Part shown: one piece after another, positions 17,222 through 26,812 of the stretch | Numbering within the stretch: position 1 is the stretch's first letter | Layout of the letters: each line of letters opens with the position of its first letter | DNA from: Cytophagales bacterium | GTDB taxonomy: Bacteria; Bacteroidota; Bacteroidia; Cytophagales; CCMP332 | Direction of reading: 5' to 3' | Length of the DNA stretch: 41,889 nt | Assembly: GCA_028282565.1 (NCBI GenBank) | Contig: JANQHS010000147.1 | Span: 1 to 41,889, forward strand | The notes under the pieces: model-generated | What the model was told of the DNA's origin: nothing | Databases searched by the model: none | Seen by the model: the letters and a program-made list of their open reading frames with translations, nothing else | Translations under genes and position numbers: made by a program

Positions 17222-17845
17222 ATGGCAGCAGAATTCCTTAAGATACACCCGCAAAACCCGGAACCAAGAAAGATTGACAGGGCAGTAACTACTCTTAGTA
17301 AGGGAGGGATTGTGATTTACCCAACGGATACGATCTATGGAATCGGCTGTGACATCTACAATAAAAAGGCTGTGACGAGGTTGATCCAGGCCCTAGGATT
17401 GAAGTCAAAGAATCTCAATCTTTCTTTTATCTGTAATGATCTCAGCCATATTTCGAACTATGTCAGAAGGATCAATAACGATGTTTTCAAGATGATGAAG
17501 CATTACCTGCCGGGGCCGTTCACTTTTATTCTGGAAGCCTCAAACAATGTTCCCAAGATACTTGACGCCAAGAAGAAAACTGTTGGGATCAGAATACCCA
17601 ATAATGAGATCGCCAGACAAATCGTGAGGGAGCTAGGAAATCCGGTGATCACCACTACCCTCAAATCGGATGATGAGATCCTCACTTATCCTACCGACCC
17701 TGAAGAGATCCGGGAGCGTTATCAACACATGGCTGACCTGATCATCGATGGGGGCTATGGCCATAATGTGCCTTCGACAATCATTGATTGCACAGGGAAC
17801 AGTCCGGAAATCGTAAGGCAAGGCTTGGGAGAGATCAATCTCTAG
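17222..17845 (+). CDS. YrdC-domain protein, YciO-like (Sua5/TsaC superfamily)
   Basis: A 207-residue single YrdC domain. It begins [18 protein letters not shown] and has [60 protein letters not shown] and [19 protein letters not shown]. The layout, including the 'IHPdNPq.R.I..Av' opening and the DPEEI block, follows E. coli YciO rather than TsaC. True TsaC/Sua5 make threonylcarbamoyl-AMP for tRNA t6A; YciO members are related but their cellular role is less clear. The Sua5-type K-x-R and S-x-N motifs are not seen here (QALGLKSKN and TTLKSDD stand in their places). The gene ends tail-to-tail with the GWxTD gene, sharing CTAG at 17842-17845. Confidence 0.88.
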   Translation: MAAEFLKIHPQNPEPRKIDRAVTTLSKGGIVIYPTDTIYGIGCDIYNKKAVTRLIQALGLKSKNLNLSFICNDLSHISNYVRRINNDVFKMMKHYLPGPFTFILEASNNVPKILDAKKKTVGIRIPNNEIARQIVRELGNPVITTTLKSDDEILTYPTDPEEIRERYQHMADLIIDGGYGHNVPSTIIDCTGNSPEIVRQGLGEINL

Positions 17846-19335
17846 TTGGTTCCATCGTTCAGGATATCGGGTTCGGCAAAACGAGATGGGTCCTCGTCGA
17901 TGATGTATTTGGCCCGGATATCGTTCTTCCAATTCGGATTGCTTCTTTCTCCGATCGCATTTGAATGTACAAGCATGTAGTTGTAGTTCGCACGATCGAC
18001 TTGGGCAAAAACAAATTGGATATTGGTCTGGGGAACAGGTTTTTCGACCTTGTAATAAACCCAGATCTCGTAGGGCATATAGGAATTGTCGGTTGCCTGC
18101 CTTCTGGGATCTGACCATTCATCATCTATCCTGTTGGGTTTTCCATATAGAATGACCACACGCCCTCTTTCTGTCTGGTATCCGGGCATTGTCTGAGTGG
18201 CATATTTCTTTTCGGCCAGTTCCAGCCTATCCTTATACTCGAGAAACTGAGCAAAGGCAGGTTGATTCACGGTTGCCCTTTTGTTAAAGAAATAACAGAG
18301 GTAATTCACCTTCTGGTCTTCATCACCCGAAGCTACAACTGCATTGATAAAATCGTTTTCTCTTCCCACGGCCAAGGGCTGCAAACCATTTAGTAGAAAA
18401 TCAAGATTCCTGCGATCAACAACATCCGCGATTTCGCAATTTGCCTCGACAGATTGTGGATCAAATGATTGCTCGGGTTCCTCAAGGTCCGGGTTTACCC
18501 TGCGGAAGAATTTCCTCTTACTGGCCAGTGATTTATTCTCCTTGTTTTTCACCTCAGCCTCGAAATAATAATACCCTGATGGAACTTTACTCAGATCAAT
18601 TTCTCCAAGGAAAGGATTGACATCCCTGGCATCGTATTTGGCAAAGCTCCCCGCGCCTTCTATCACGGAAAGGTCATGGGCATTTTTTACGGTGAATGCC
18701 ACAAGGTAGGTTTCGTTCTGTCCCAGAACCTCATTCGAATTATAAACCTCACCGTAGAATTTATAACTGTCATCTACCTCACCGAAGAAATTTGAATTTC
18801 TGCTGATCAGCTTAAAGCCTGATTTGTAATCAGCCCCATTATCGGTAGACTTTTCATAGGTCTTGAGTGTCTGGACATCACTGATCTGAAGGGTTTTGCT
18901 TTCATATCCGACCTTGATCGGAATAAGCAAACTTAAGGGGTCATCATCGGCGTCCTTTCTGATGTCCTCGGCCTCAAGTGAAAATTTGTAGTCACCATTC
19001 GGCAACATGATCCGATTCTGGACCAGGAATTCCTTTGAAAACTCTGAGGAATCATAAATCGGGGGAGAGGCAATGTCGAATTTGTCATAGAGGATGATAT
19101 CATCTCCGTCCAAAACCTTCACCTCTACCTCAATATTGCTTTGATAATATCCATCCGCGACATATACATAATTCATTGAGGTTCCCTCAAAACTGATATA
19201 GTACTCAAATATTCCTGAGGTATCGTTTGCTTTGAAATTGCAATAATCAAATGTCGCTGAAAGCTGTTTGCCGAATCCGGAAACAGAAATGAGCAGTAGA
19301 AAGGCCAAATACCATTGGGTACGAGGAATTTTCAT
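17842..19335 (-). CDS. GWxTD-domain secreted protein
   Basis: 497 residues with a signal peptide (about 1-22, ending GFGKQ or nearby). The first two thirds are beta-rich and unrecognised. The C-terminal third has the GWxTD-type region: [18 protein letters not shown], then [24 protein letters not shown], where the eponymous GWxTD motif reads GYQTE. It is followed by PYEIWVYY and FVFAQVD. GWxTD proteins occur in Bacteroidota and related phyla, and their function is not established. The gene shares its stop codon bases with the YciO-like gene on the opposite strand and is divergent from the WbqC gene across 65 bp that hold an inverted pair of promoter-like boxes. Confidence 0.8.
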   Translation of the reverse strand: MKIPRTQWYLAFLLLISVSGFGKQLSATFDYCNFKANDTSGIFEYYISFEGTSMNYVYVADGYYQSNIEVEVKVLDGDDIILYDKFDIASPPIYDSSEFSKEFLVQNRIMLPNGDYKFSLEAEDIRKDADDDPLSLLIPIKVGYESKTLQISDVQTLKTYEKSTDNGADYKSGFKLISRNSNFFGEVDDSYKFYGEVYNSNEVLGQNETYLVAFTVKNAHDLSVIEGAGSFAKYDARDVNPFLGEIDLSKVPSGYYYFEAEVKNKENKSLASKRKFFRRVNPDLEEPEQSFDPQSVEANCEIADVVDRRNLDFLLNGLQPLAVGRENDFINAVVASGDEDQKVNYLCYFFNKRATVNQPAFAQFLEYKDRLELAEKKYATQTMPGYQTERGRVVILYGKPNRIDDEWSDPRRQATDNSYMPYEIWVYYKVEKPVPQTNIQFVFAQVDRANYNYMLVHSNAIGERSNPNWKNDIRAKYIIDEDPSRFAEPDILNDGTN

Positions 19336-19339
19336 CGAT

Positions 19340-19373
19340 TATTTTTGGAGAAAACAATAATACAACAAAAATA
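19340..19373. promoter_or_regulatory. Inverted pair of TATTTTTG boxes between divergent genes
   Basis: TATTTTTG (19340-19347, plus) and its exact reverse complement CAAAAATA (19366-19373) are separated by 18 bases. Each copy fits TAnnTTTG in its own direction: the plus copy towards the WbqC gene (19401) and the minus copy towards the GWxTD gene (19335). The layout could be two overlapping promoters whose transcripts start within each other, or an operator dyad. No well-spaced -33 TTG was found for the minus copy. Confidence 0.4.
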
Positions 19374-19400
19374 GGCCAATTTTCATTCAAACCGATCCAG

Positions 19401-20063
19401 GTGAAGAAGCTCTCGCTACCCTTGTACTTCAATCCAAGCCCTCTTTTGTTTGTGCCTTTTGTTCAAGGATATCAAGTGTACTATCAGGATGTTGAAACTT
19501 TTAGCAGGAATACCCCTAGAACCAACTCAAAGTTGGTCTCTTCACATGGGGTCTTTGGGTTAAAGGTTCCTGTTCAGTCCTTTGACCAAAATGCACTCTA
19601 CCGGTCAATATGGTTAGATGAGCAAGGGAATTGGATGCGTGATCATTTGAGATTTCTCAAATCGAACTATGGAAAGGCGCCTTACTTTGTGTTTCTTCAG
19701 GACCGACTTGAAGAGATCTACCTGAAGAGGAAATTGAAGCTTGTTGATTTCAATCTGTCAATCATAAGCCTGGCACTGGATGTCCTCAGGTTACGGGAAA
19801 AGCCTGTCCTTATGTCAGGTATATCCGAAACTCAGCATATCGCAATTTATGATGAACCAGCACTGGAAAAGCTGATAAAATTGGATGAGGAGCTGCGACC
19901 GAAGACCTGGCCTGCCTATGCCCAACTTTTTGGCAGAGGTTTTGCAGGAGGTGTGGGTATCCTTGACATGGTGATGTGTCTTGGGCCTGACGGTAAAACT
20001 TATTTAGAGGATTTATCCGAACAAATAGGCGATTTTGAGGGTTTTTGTGGAAAAATCTTTTAA
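19401..20063 (+). CDS. WbqC-family protein
   Basis: 220 residues from a GTG start; no better start lies nearby. The protein follows the WbqC pattern: an N-terminal LPLYFNPSPLLFVPF, then QDVETFSRNTPRTNSKLVSSHGVFGLKVPV ('k.t.rNr..i....G...L.vPv'), a central WMRDHLRFLKSNYGKAPYFVF ('W...H...l...Y.kapyf'), and LVDFNLSIISLALDVL. WbqC was named from O-antigen loci and the family is thought to act in glycoconjugate synthesis, but its reaction is unproven. It lies 60 bp upstream of clpC in the same direction and may be co-transcribed. The promoter-like TATTTTTG box at 19340 precedes it. Confidence 0.82.
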   Translation: MKKLSLPLYFNPSPLLFVPFVQGYQVYYQDVETFSRNTPRTNSKLVSSHGVFGLKVPVQSFDQNALYRSIWLDEQGNWMRDHLRFLKSNYGKAPYFVFLQDRLEEIYLKRKLKLVDFNLSIISLALDVLRLREKPVLMSGISETQHIAIYDEPALEKLIKLDEELRPKTWPAYAQLFGRGFAGGVGILDMVMCLGPDGKTYLEDLSEQIGDFEGFCGKIF

Positions 20064-20122
20064 AGTTTGGTAACTAAAGGCCTGGAAAAAGGATTAGTTT
20101 TACAAAGGACCATTGATAAGAT

Positions 20123-22678
20123 TTGGAAGCAAAATTTTCAGATAGAGTAAAGGAAGTCATCTCTTTGAGCAGGGAAGAGGCTCTGAGATTAGGACATGAT
20201 TACATCGGCACCGAACATCTTCTGCTGGGGATGATCAGGGAAGGTGAAGGCATGGCAATATCTCTCTTAAAAAAACTGGGTGTATCTCTTGAGGAGCTTA
20301 GACTGAGCATTGAACAAGCCACCATGGGTACTGCTACCCACAATGTGAAGAACCTGTCTAATATCCCATTGACAAGGCAATCCGAAAAAGTATTGAAGAT
20401 CACTTATCTTGAAGCGAAGATCTTTAAATCAGAAGTCATCGGTACGGAGCATCTTCTGTTGTCGATCCTCAGGGACGATGATAATATCTCAACGCAAATC
20501 CTGTCAAAATTTGATGTCAATTATGACGTTGTCAAAGAATTATTGGAATACCATCTCCAAAATCCTGTAGCAGAGAGCTCTTCTGACACCGAGGACAGCG
20601 ATGAGGATTCGGGGAAACTCTTTGGCTCCGGAGGTGGAAAAGAGAGCGGGGGTAAATCACCTACCGCGGAAAAATCAAAAACCCCGGTTCTGGACAATTT
20701 TGGCAGAGACCTGACCAAGCTTGCAGAGCAAGATAAGCTTGATCCGATAGTCGGCCGGGAAAAAGAGATTGAAAGGGTCGCCCAAATTTTGAGTCGCAGG
20801 AAAAAGAACAACCCTGTGTTGATCGGGGAGCCCGGAGTGGGTAAGACCGCAATCGCCGAGGGATTGGCTCTGAAGATAGTTCAGAAGAAAGTATCTAGAG
20901 TGCTTTTTGGCAAAAGGGTTGTGACCCTTGATCTCGCCTCACTTGTTGCGGGTACAAAATACCGCGGACAGTTTGAAGAAAGGATGAAGGCTGTGATGAA
21001 TGAGCTTGAAAAAGCCACCAATGTCATTCTTTTTATAGATGAGTTGCATACCATTGTCGGAGCAGGGGGTGCAAGCGGATCGCTTGACGCTTCCAATATG
21101 TTCAAACCTGCTCTCGCCCGCGGTGAAATTCAATGTATAGGCGCAACAACCCTGGATGAGTATCGTCAATACATTGAAAAGGATGGTGCCTTAGCCAGGA
21201 GGTTTCAAATCGTAATGGTTGATTCTACTACCCCGGAAGAAACCATTGAGATCCTAAATAATATCAAAGGGAAATACGAGGATCATCACAACGTGACCTT
21301 CACCGATGAAGCACTTGAGGCTTGTGTGACCCTTTCTGATCGCTATATCAGTGATCGGTATCTTCCGGACAAGGCCATTGATGTCCTTGATGAAGCGGGT
21401 TCCAGAGTACACCTGAGAAATATTCATGTGCCGGATAACGTGATCAAATTGGAGGAGGCGATTGAGAACGTGAAAAAGGACAAAAACAACGTTGTAAAAA
21501 GCCAGAAATACGAAGAGGCAGCAAAACTGCGGGACAAGGAGAAAAAGCTTCTTGAGCAGCTTGATCATGAAAAAGGGTTGTGGGAAGAGGAGACCAAGAA
21601 GAAGAGGTACACAGTTGATGAAGAAAATGTCTCTGAAGTAGTGGCCATGATGACAGGCATTCCAACCAAAAGAGTCGCTGAGAATGAGACTGAGAAGCTC
21701 AGGAATATGGCCAAGGAGCTGTCAAAAAGTGTTATTGGTCAGGATGAAGCCATTACCAAACTGACCAAGGCAATTCAAAGGACCAGGGTAGGATTGAAGG
21801 ATCCCAGAAAGCCGATTGGATCATTTGTTTTCCTCGGGCCTACGGGTGTGGGTAAAACCGAGATGGCTAAGGTTTTGGCGACTTATCTTTTTGACAAAGA
21901 GGACTCTCTCGTCCGTGTTGATATGAGTGAGTACATGGAGAAATTCTCGGTCAGCAGACTTGTCGGTGCACCTCCGGGATATGTGGGATACGAAGAGGGT
22001 GGACAATTGACCGAAAAAGTCAGAAGGAAGCCTTACAGCGTTGTTCTTTTGGACGAGATAGAAAAAGCTCACCCCGATGTGTTTAATATTCTGCTTCAGG
22101 TCCTTGATGATGGTGTTCTCACCGATGGACTTGGTCGGAGGGTGGATTTTAGGAATTGTGTGATCATTATGACCTCCAATATCGGGGTCAGGGATCTGAA
22201 GGATTTTGGAATGGGGATCGGGTTCAACACTCAATCCAGGCAAGATAATCAGGACGATATTATTAAGGGTACCATTCAAAAGGCACTGAAAAATACCTTT
22301 TCTCCTGAATTCCTGAACCGTCTTGATGACGTTATCGTGTTCAACTCTCTGGAGAAAGAGCACATTTTCAAGATCATTGATAACGCTCTTGCAAAACTGT
22401 TCACCAGAGTTGAGGCCATGGGATATGAATTACAGGTGACCCAAAAGGCTAAGGATCATATTTCTGAGAAAGGATTTGACCCCCAGTTCGGTGCAAGGCC
22501 TTTGAACAGGGCAATTCAGAAACATCTGGAAGATCCATTGGCAGAGGAAATCCTGCAGGGAGATTTGAAGGAAGGTGATATCATTGTGGCGGATTTCCCG
22601 GCGAACAAGGAGGAGATTGTTTTCAAGATCAAGAAGAAAAAATCAAAGAAGGAAGAGCCCAAAAAGGAGCAGAACTAA
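20123..22678 (+). CDS. clpC: ATP-dependent Clp protease ATP-binding subunit ClpC
   Basis: 851-residue AAA+ unfoldase that feeds substrates to ClpP. The TTG start is chosen because the product then begins MEAKFSDRVKEVISLSREEALRLGHDYIGTEH, where Bacteroidota ClpC proteins begin. Domains: Clp N double repeat (1-145), first ATPase module with Walker A GEPGVGKT (from G235) and Walker B VILFIDELHT, a UVR-type segment in the middle region (VKSQKYEEAAKLRDKEKKLLEQL, about 455), second module with Walker A GPTGVGKT (about 573) and VVLLDEIEK, then the D2-small domain. The UVR segment separates ClpC from ClpA and ClpB. The last base triplet interlocks with the opposite-strand VWA gene (CTAA at 22675-22678). 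The C-terminus is very Lys-rich. Confidence 0.96.
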   Translation: MEAKFSDRVKEVISLSREEALRLGHDYIGTEHLLLGMIREGEGMAISLLKKLGVSLEELRLSIEQATMGTATHNVKNLSNIPLTRQSEKVLKITYLEAKIFKSEVIGTEHLLLSILRDDDNISTQILSKFDVNYDVVKELLEYHLQNPVAESSSDTEDSDEDSGKLFGSGGGKESGGKSPTAEKSKTPVLDNFGRDLTKLAEQDKLDPIVGREKEIERVAQILSRRKKNNPVLIGEPGVGKTAIAEGLALKIVQKKVSRVLFGKRVVTLDLASLVAGTKYRGQFEERMKAVMNELEKATNVILFIDELHTIVGAGGASGSLDASNMFKPALARGEIQCIGATTLDEYRQYIEKDGALARRFQIVMVDSTTPEETIEILNNIKGKYEDHHNVTFTDEALEACVTLSDRYISDRYLPDKAIDVLDEAGSRVHLRNIHVPDNVIKLEEAIENVKKDKNNVVKSQKYEEAAKLRDKEKKLLEQLDHEKGLWEEETKKKRYTVDEENVSEVVAMMTGIPTKRVAENETEKLRNMAKELSKSVIGQDEAITKLTKAIQRTRVGLKDPRKPIGSFVFLGPTGVGKTEMAKVLATYLFDKEDSLVRVDMSEYMEKFSVSRLVGAPPGYVGYEEGGQLTEKVRRKPYSVVLLDEIEKAHPDVFNILLQVLDDGVLTDGLGRRVDFRNCVIIMTSNIGVRDLKDFGMGIGFNTQSRQDNQDDIIKGTIQKALKNTFSPEFLNRLDDVIVFNSLEKEHIFKIIDNALAKLFTRVEAMGYELQVTQKAKDHISEKGFDPQFGARPLNRAIQKHLEDPLAEEILQGDLKEGDIIVADFPANKEEIVFKIKKKKSKKEEPKKEQN

Positions 22679-24744
22679 TATCCTCCGAGTCTTTTTCTAA
22701 AAAACCATTCAACAATAAGCCAGAAGGAGAGGATAAATAGTATCCACTCCAAATCTATTGCAGGGGCTTTTGATTCGCGTACCGTGATCACCTCCGGTGT
22801 ATTCTCCGAAAGCAGCGAATCAAGCTTAGGATCGTTGGGATCGTTAAAAAAGCTCCCCCCATTCCTGCTTGCAAGGCTCTTCAGCATTTTGTGATTTGCA
22901 GCCAGATCCAGCTGTTCCAACTCTGATTTGATAATGGAGAAGTTGCCATGCTCGATAAATTCTTTGCCTCCGTAATTGGTTTTTGCCTCAAACCAATAAT
23001 CGCCTTCGTCCAGGCCTGTGATCTGAAATTTTGAATCCGCACCTGAATTCGTGAACTGATAATTATACTCTTCACCTGTTTTTTCCTTCACCCTTAGACT
23101 GATCTGATTTCCAAATGTGCGCTCAAATATCTCGTTGTAGTATTCGCTTTTGAATTTGACGGCTTGCCCCTCATAGACGGTCTTTTCCGGAGCATAGAAT
23201 TTGAACCTATCCTTTTCCTCCTGAAGAACCAGATATTGTATTGTTCCATTGATGATCAGGTCGCTAAGCTCTGATGATCCGAAGAGCTGGTTTTCTGCGA
23301 GCCTCCATTTCCATAGTGAGGTGCCCATGAAAACTCCGATCCTGTGGTCTTCATCAGGATGAAAGAACAGTAAGGGTCTGTCGGTATTGACACTTCCTAT
23401 TTTTTGATTTAGAACTTTTTGGGCATTTGATGATGTGTAGTAATCTCCAAAAGGGACCACTTGCGGAGGGAATTGGTTTATACGTGGCTTCAGCTCATCG
23501 GGGATATTAAAAGAACTCCAATCCTCATCAAAAAAAGCCATTACGTCATCTACCTGGGGTTGGTATTTTCCTCTGACCGGTTGCTTGAAATCAATTCCGA
23601 GTTGCCGGAGGTCCATGGCTTTACCCCAAATGAAAAACTTGGGTATTTTCTCACGGATGGCCTTTTCGTATAGCTCTTTTCCTACACCTTGAAAGTTGGG
23701 GATCTGGTGAAAAATAATCAGATCCCATTCCTCCTGGAGGTTTAGATCAGAACCCTTGAACCAAATACTGAGTTCTATACCTTCCTTTTCCCCAAGAGCA
23801 TTTCGAATAGCACCCATATCAGGGTGGGGGGATAGCCCCGCGATCAAAACCTTTTTCTTGTCGTCTATCACATCGACATAGATGGTTCTGGAATTGTTTT
23901 GCTTGTTAAACTCTTCCTTTTCGGAGTAAAGGCTTACCGTTATTTTTTTCCGCCCCGCAGAGTCAGCAAGCAGATAAAAGACAGTTTCACCATAGTCATT
24001 CTCAGATTCGATCTTAAGCCTCTGGCTATGAAGCAGCTTGCTGTTTTCATCCCGGACGATGAGTTGAAACTCCTCAGAGGCGAATCCTTTTGAAGAGTAC
24101 TCGATTTTCATCGGGTACTTTGAACCCGTATATGCGATCCTGTTATAATCCAGAAAGGATATCTTCAAGTCGGAAGGTTTGGTGGTATCTCCTGTTCCGA
24201 GTACATGGACAGGAAAGGGATATTGATCGAAGTCAGGAGATAAGCCCGAGTTGAAAATTCCATCGGAGACCAGGAGTACACCTGATATTTTATTCGGATC
24301 ATAGGCCTTTTCCAATTCATGCAGGAATCCATCAATATCCGTTTGGGAGTATGAAAACGAATTCTTCAGAGATTCATTTTCTTCAAAGCCTGACAAATAT
24401 TCAGTAGCAGCAATTCGGTTCGATGCTTCAATTTTTGAACTATAGTTTCTGAAATCATTTTCCAATGATTCAAGGTCTATCGGATCTAATCCGGAGATCA
24501 TCGACTCAGAATCATCAACCGCCAAAATAAATGAGGTCTTTTGTGTGAACAGGTTATCTGTTTTCAGGAAAGGAGAAAGCAGAATAAGGGCAATGAAAAA
24601 TATCCCTAAGAACCTAACGCCACGTAAAACCAGATTGGCCGTTTTACTCCAGGGATGAGGCCATTGGTAATGAACCCAAACCAATCCTACGGAGATAGGA
24701 ATGATAAGGAATATCCAAAGCAGGTTTGATTCAAACTGGAGCAA
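22675..24744 (-). CDS. Membrane protein with von Willebrand factor A-like domain
   Basis: 689 residues from a TTG start; no ATG lies near. Two N-terminal membrane helices (LLWIFLIIPISVGLVWV and FLGIFFIALILLSPF) precede a VWA domain that starts SFILAVDDSESM, containing the MIDAS metal-binding DxSxS, and continues with SGVLLVSDGIFNSG. A long periplasmic part follows, with a glutamine-amidotransferase-like fold region (KKVLIAGLSPHPDMGAIRNAL ... LIIFHQIP) and beta-rich domains. The last helix is WILFILSFWLIVEWFFRKRLGG. This is the layout of large BatA-related membrane proteins found in Bacteroidota and Planctomycetes; no function is established. The gene is convergent with clpC (4-bp overlap). 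Confidence 0.82.
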   Translation of the reverse strand: MLQFESNLLWIFLIIPISVGLVWVHYQWPHPWSKTANLVLRGVRFLGIFFIALILLSPFLKTDNLFTQKTSFILAVDDSESMISGLDPIDLESLENDFRNYSSKIEASNRIAATEYLSGFEENESLKNSFSYSQTDIDGFLHELEKAYDPNKISGVLLVSDGIFNSGLSPDFDQYPFPVHVLGTGDTTKPSDLKISFLDYNRIAYTGSKYPMKIEYSSKGFASEEFQLIVRDENSKLLHSQRLKIESENDYGETVFYLLADSAGRKKITVSLYSEKEEFNKQNNSRTIYVDVIDDKKKVLIAGLSPHPDMGAIRNALGEKEGIELSIWFKGSDLNLQEEWDLIIFHQIPNFQGVGKELYEKAIREKIPKFFIWGKAMDLRQLGIDFKQPVRGKYQPQVDDVMAFFDEDWSSFNIPDELKPRINQFPPQVVPFGDYYTSSNAQKVLNQKIGSVNTDRPLLFFHPDEDHRIGVFMGTSLWKWRLAENQLFGSSELSDLIINGTIQYLVLQEEKDRFKFYAPEKTVYEGQAVKFKSEYYNEIFERTFGNQISLRVKEKTGEEYNYQFTNSGADSKFQITGLDEGDYWFEAKTNYGGKEFIEHGNFSIIKSELEQLDLAANHKMLKSLASRNGGSFFNDPNDPKLDSLLSENTPEVITVRESKAPAIDLEWILFILSFWLIVEWFFRKRLGGY

Positions 24745-24821
24745 TTTATTTCCTGAATCCTTTTTTGGCGAAATTAGTTTAACTGAGAAATAGTATAACG
24801 CTTTTTTTCCTGCTTTAATTT

Positions 24822-25553
24822 ATGAAGCTTCAAATTAGGCTCTTCATCCTTTGGATGATCACATTCTGTGTTGTTCCTTTTGAAAATGCGATCTCAAGAG
24901 ATCCCGGAAGCTATTGCCTGATTTCGGATCAAGTAATTGTAGATAGCCTGAGTCAGGTCTATGGAAAGAACAAATTGATCCCAAAGGATTTCGAGCTTCA
25001 GTGCCTCATCGTTCTCTCGCATTTTCCTGAGTTGAAAAACACCCATATAGAATTTGTGATCAAGGAGAGCTTTGCTCCTCTGTCAGCACTTCCAAAAATA
25101 GGCACGCTGTTTCTCGGCGGGGATAAAAGGAAGTTTCAGGTGACCATTAGTGATAAATCCACACAGTACATGGATCCCATACTATTGAAAAACCTTCCTT
25201 TCAATGCGCAACTAGGTGTTCTGGGCCATGAGCTTTCCCATATTGTGGATTACCTGCATCTCAGCTGGTTTGAGTTGATCGCGGTCGCGATGAATTACGC
25301 CCTTAATCCAAGTTATCATGCCTGGATGGAGAAAAAGACCGACCTGATCACCATAAACCATGGTTTAGGCTGGGGGCTGTATACTTATTATAAGTTCGCG
25401 AGATCGCTGGCCGCTAAAACCCCCGAGGCGAATTGGGCAAATGATTATTATCTGCATTACAACGAAGTCCTTTTTGAGATGCAAAAAAGACCTTACTACA
25501 ATGAGTATTTTTTGCCAAATACCCTGTTCAAATCTCGAAACCTTTCAAGATGA
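24822..25553 (+). CDS. Putative secreted zinc metallopeptidase (HExxH)
   Basis: 243 residues with a hydrophobic N-terminal signal or anchor (LQIRLFILWMITFCVVPF). The core motif LGHELSHIVDY gives a zinc-binding H136-E137-x-x-H140 with an Asp two residues on. WMEKKTDLITINHG further along could provide the third ligand (E170 or D174). I do not recognise a named peptidase family; the helix following HExxH and the 'ExxTD' segment recall SprT/M48-like gluzincins. Activity is inferred from the motif only. The TGA stop (25551-25553) directly abuts the reversed TGA of the next gene (25554-25556). It is divergent from the VWA gene across 77 bp. Confidence 0.65.
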   Translation: MKLQIRLFILWMITFCVVPFENAISRDPGSYCLISDQVIVDSLSQVYGKNKLIPKDFELQCLIVLSHFPELKNTHIEFVIKESFAPLSALPKIGTLFLGGDKRKFQVTISDKSTQYMDPILLKNLPFNAQLGVLGHELSHIVDYLHLSWFELIAVAMNYALNPSYHAWMEKKTDLITINHGLGWGLYTYYKFARSLAAKTPEANWANDYYLHYNEVLFEMQKRPYYNEYFLPNTLFKSRNLSR

Positions 25554-25745
25554 TCAAATGTCCAGATAGCTTTTCCTAGCCAGTCTGAACATATTTTCAT
25601 CCTGCTTAAAAACCTGTAATCTGGCTTGAACCGGTGTAAACCCTGACCTCACAAGGTTCAAATAAGAGATATATCTGTTGAGCAATAATTCTCTGTTGAG
25701 ATTGGGAACGGCCTTGAATTGTTTTTTGATTGAAATGGTCATCAT
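25554..25745 (-). CDS. Small protein of unknown function (63 aa)
   Basis: I do not recognise this protein. It starts with two consecutive ATG codons, is basic and mostly helical (ELLLNRYISYLNLVRSGFTPVQARLQVF), and has no signal peptide or membrane helix. The segment 'GFTPVQARLQVFKQDENMFRLARKSYL' looks like a compact helical domain. Its stop codon abuts that of the metallopeptidase gene exactly, and it lies 52 bp downstream of the WYL regulator gene on the same strand, so it could be the last gene of the fba-WYL unit. Real coding status is likely but not certain. Confidence 0.5.
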   Translation of the reverse strand: MMTISIKKQFKAVPNLNRELLLNRYISYLNLVRSGFTPVQARLQVFKQDENMFRLARKSYLDI

Positions 25746-25797
25746 CCTTTTTTGACCAAATTCAATGGGCTCAGCGCAGTATATCTGCGTCCCTAAA

Positions 25798-26805
25798 TTA
25801 TTTGTAGATCTTCGCGATCTTTTTGATCTCGGACTGAAGCGTATTGCTGAGTGATTTGGGTTTTTTCACCACCACACTGCTTCCGTAGGAAAGTATCTGG
25901 GAGATCAATTCATAGGATGCGTATACCTTTAAAGAGATCAACAGACCCTTGTCATTTTCCTTGAGAATTTTTTGGGAAAAATGAATGGGCTGGGATTTTA
26001 TGTAAGGAGCCTGTCCTGAACTGAAAAGCAGTTGGATCTCTTCTGGCTCCTGGTTTAAAGTAGAAGTGATCCCAAAAGAATATTTGAAATATTTTTTCGA
26101 GTCAAAGCCCTTACTCTTCTTATAGAATCTCTTGGACTCGGTCAGGTTGTCGATCCTGTCCAGAGCAAAGGTTGTGATCTTGTCTTTTCCATAATGAAAC
26201 CCAAGTGTATACCATCGGTTCTTGTATTCCTTGAGTATATATGGTGCAAATTCATACTCCTTGGGCTCCTTCCTTTTGAAGCTTTTATAATCAAGGAATA
26301 AGATCCTCTTCTCTCTGATCGCCTTGGCTAGGGGTAAAAGGTATTCCTGTCCACCATATTCGGGAGCATTTTCCACCTCAACATAATCCCCATCTTCCTG
26401 GAAGAGATGCCTGTTGAGTTTTACGGATTGAGAGATCTTCTCAATTGCTCCGTTCAGTGGTTTGAAAAGATCGATACCCTGAAATTGGCTGAGCAGCTTT
26501 GTCGCAAATTCCAGGGCCTCAATGTCCTCAGAGTTTAATGGGATTTTGTCTATTGAGAATTCAGGATCCGCGTATGCATATCCTTTTTCTTCTGATATAT
26601 AAACGATGGGAGCATTGAACCCGAGCTGTTCATCATACCTCATCGCTTCCATGTCCCCCTGGATCGTTCTTTTTGAAACCGGTTTTTCAAGAGCATCTTC
26701 GCAGTTTTGAATCAGCTCTTCCAGGCTGGGATACTGTTTTTGCCTGTTCCTTAAACTCCGGTTGATCACCCGGTATCTGATCAGCGCATCCTTATTGGCA
26801 GGCAT
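25798..26805 (-). CDS. WYL-domain transcriptional regulator
   Basis: A 335-residue regulator of the PafB/YafY type. The N-terminal winged-helix part includes IRYRVINRSLRNRQKQYPSLEELIQ and SKRTIQGDMEAMRYDEQLGF ('rTi.rDl..lr...g'). A middle region follows, then the WYL domain, with KNRWYTLGFHYGKDKITTFALDRIDNL containing the W-Y-[TV]-L and 'f.ldRI' motifs. WYL domains sense ligands, in some proteins nucleic acids; the effector here is unknown. It starts 7 bp after the stop of the aldolase gene, so the two are co-transcribed from the fba promoter. The 7-bp spacing with a glycolytic enzyme may be incidental. Confidence 0.9.
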   Translation of the reverse strand: MPANKDALIRYRVINRSLRNRQKQYPSLEELIQNCEDALEKPVSKRTIQGDMEAMRYDEQLGFNAPIVYISEEKGYAYADPEFSIDKIPLNSEDIEALEFATKLLSQFQGIDLFKPLNGAIEKISQSVKLNRHLFQEDGDYVEVENAPEYGGQEYLLPLAKAIREKRILFLDYKSFKRKEPKEYEFAPYILKEYKNRWYTLGFHYGKDKITTFALDRIDNLTESKRFYKKSKGFDSKKYFKYSFGITSTLNQEPEEIQLLFSSGQAPYIKSQPIHFSQKILKENDKGLLISLKVYASYELISQILSYGSSVVVKKPKSLSNTLQSEIKKIAKIYK

Positions 26806-26812
26806 ACCGGAA

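Noticed and set aside
21821-22363. Long open frame on the minus strand inside clpC (also 744-1142 inside dnaK and 34260-34763 inside the AsmA-like gene)
   Set aside because: These are antisense frames of strongly conserved or periodic coding sequence with no family signature or start context of their own.
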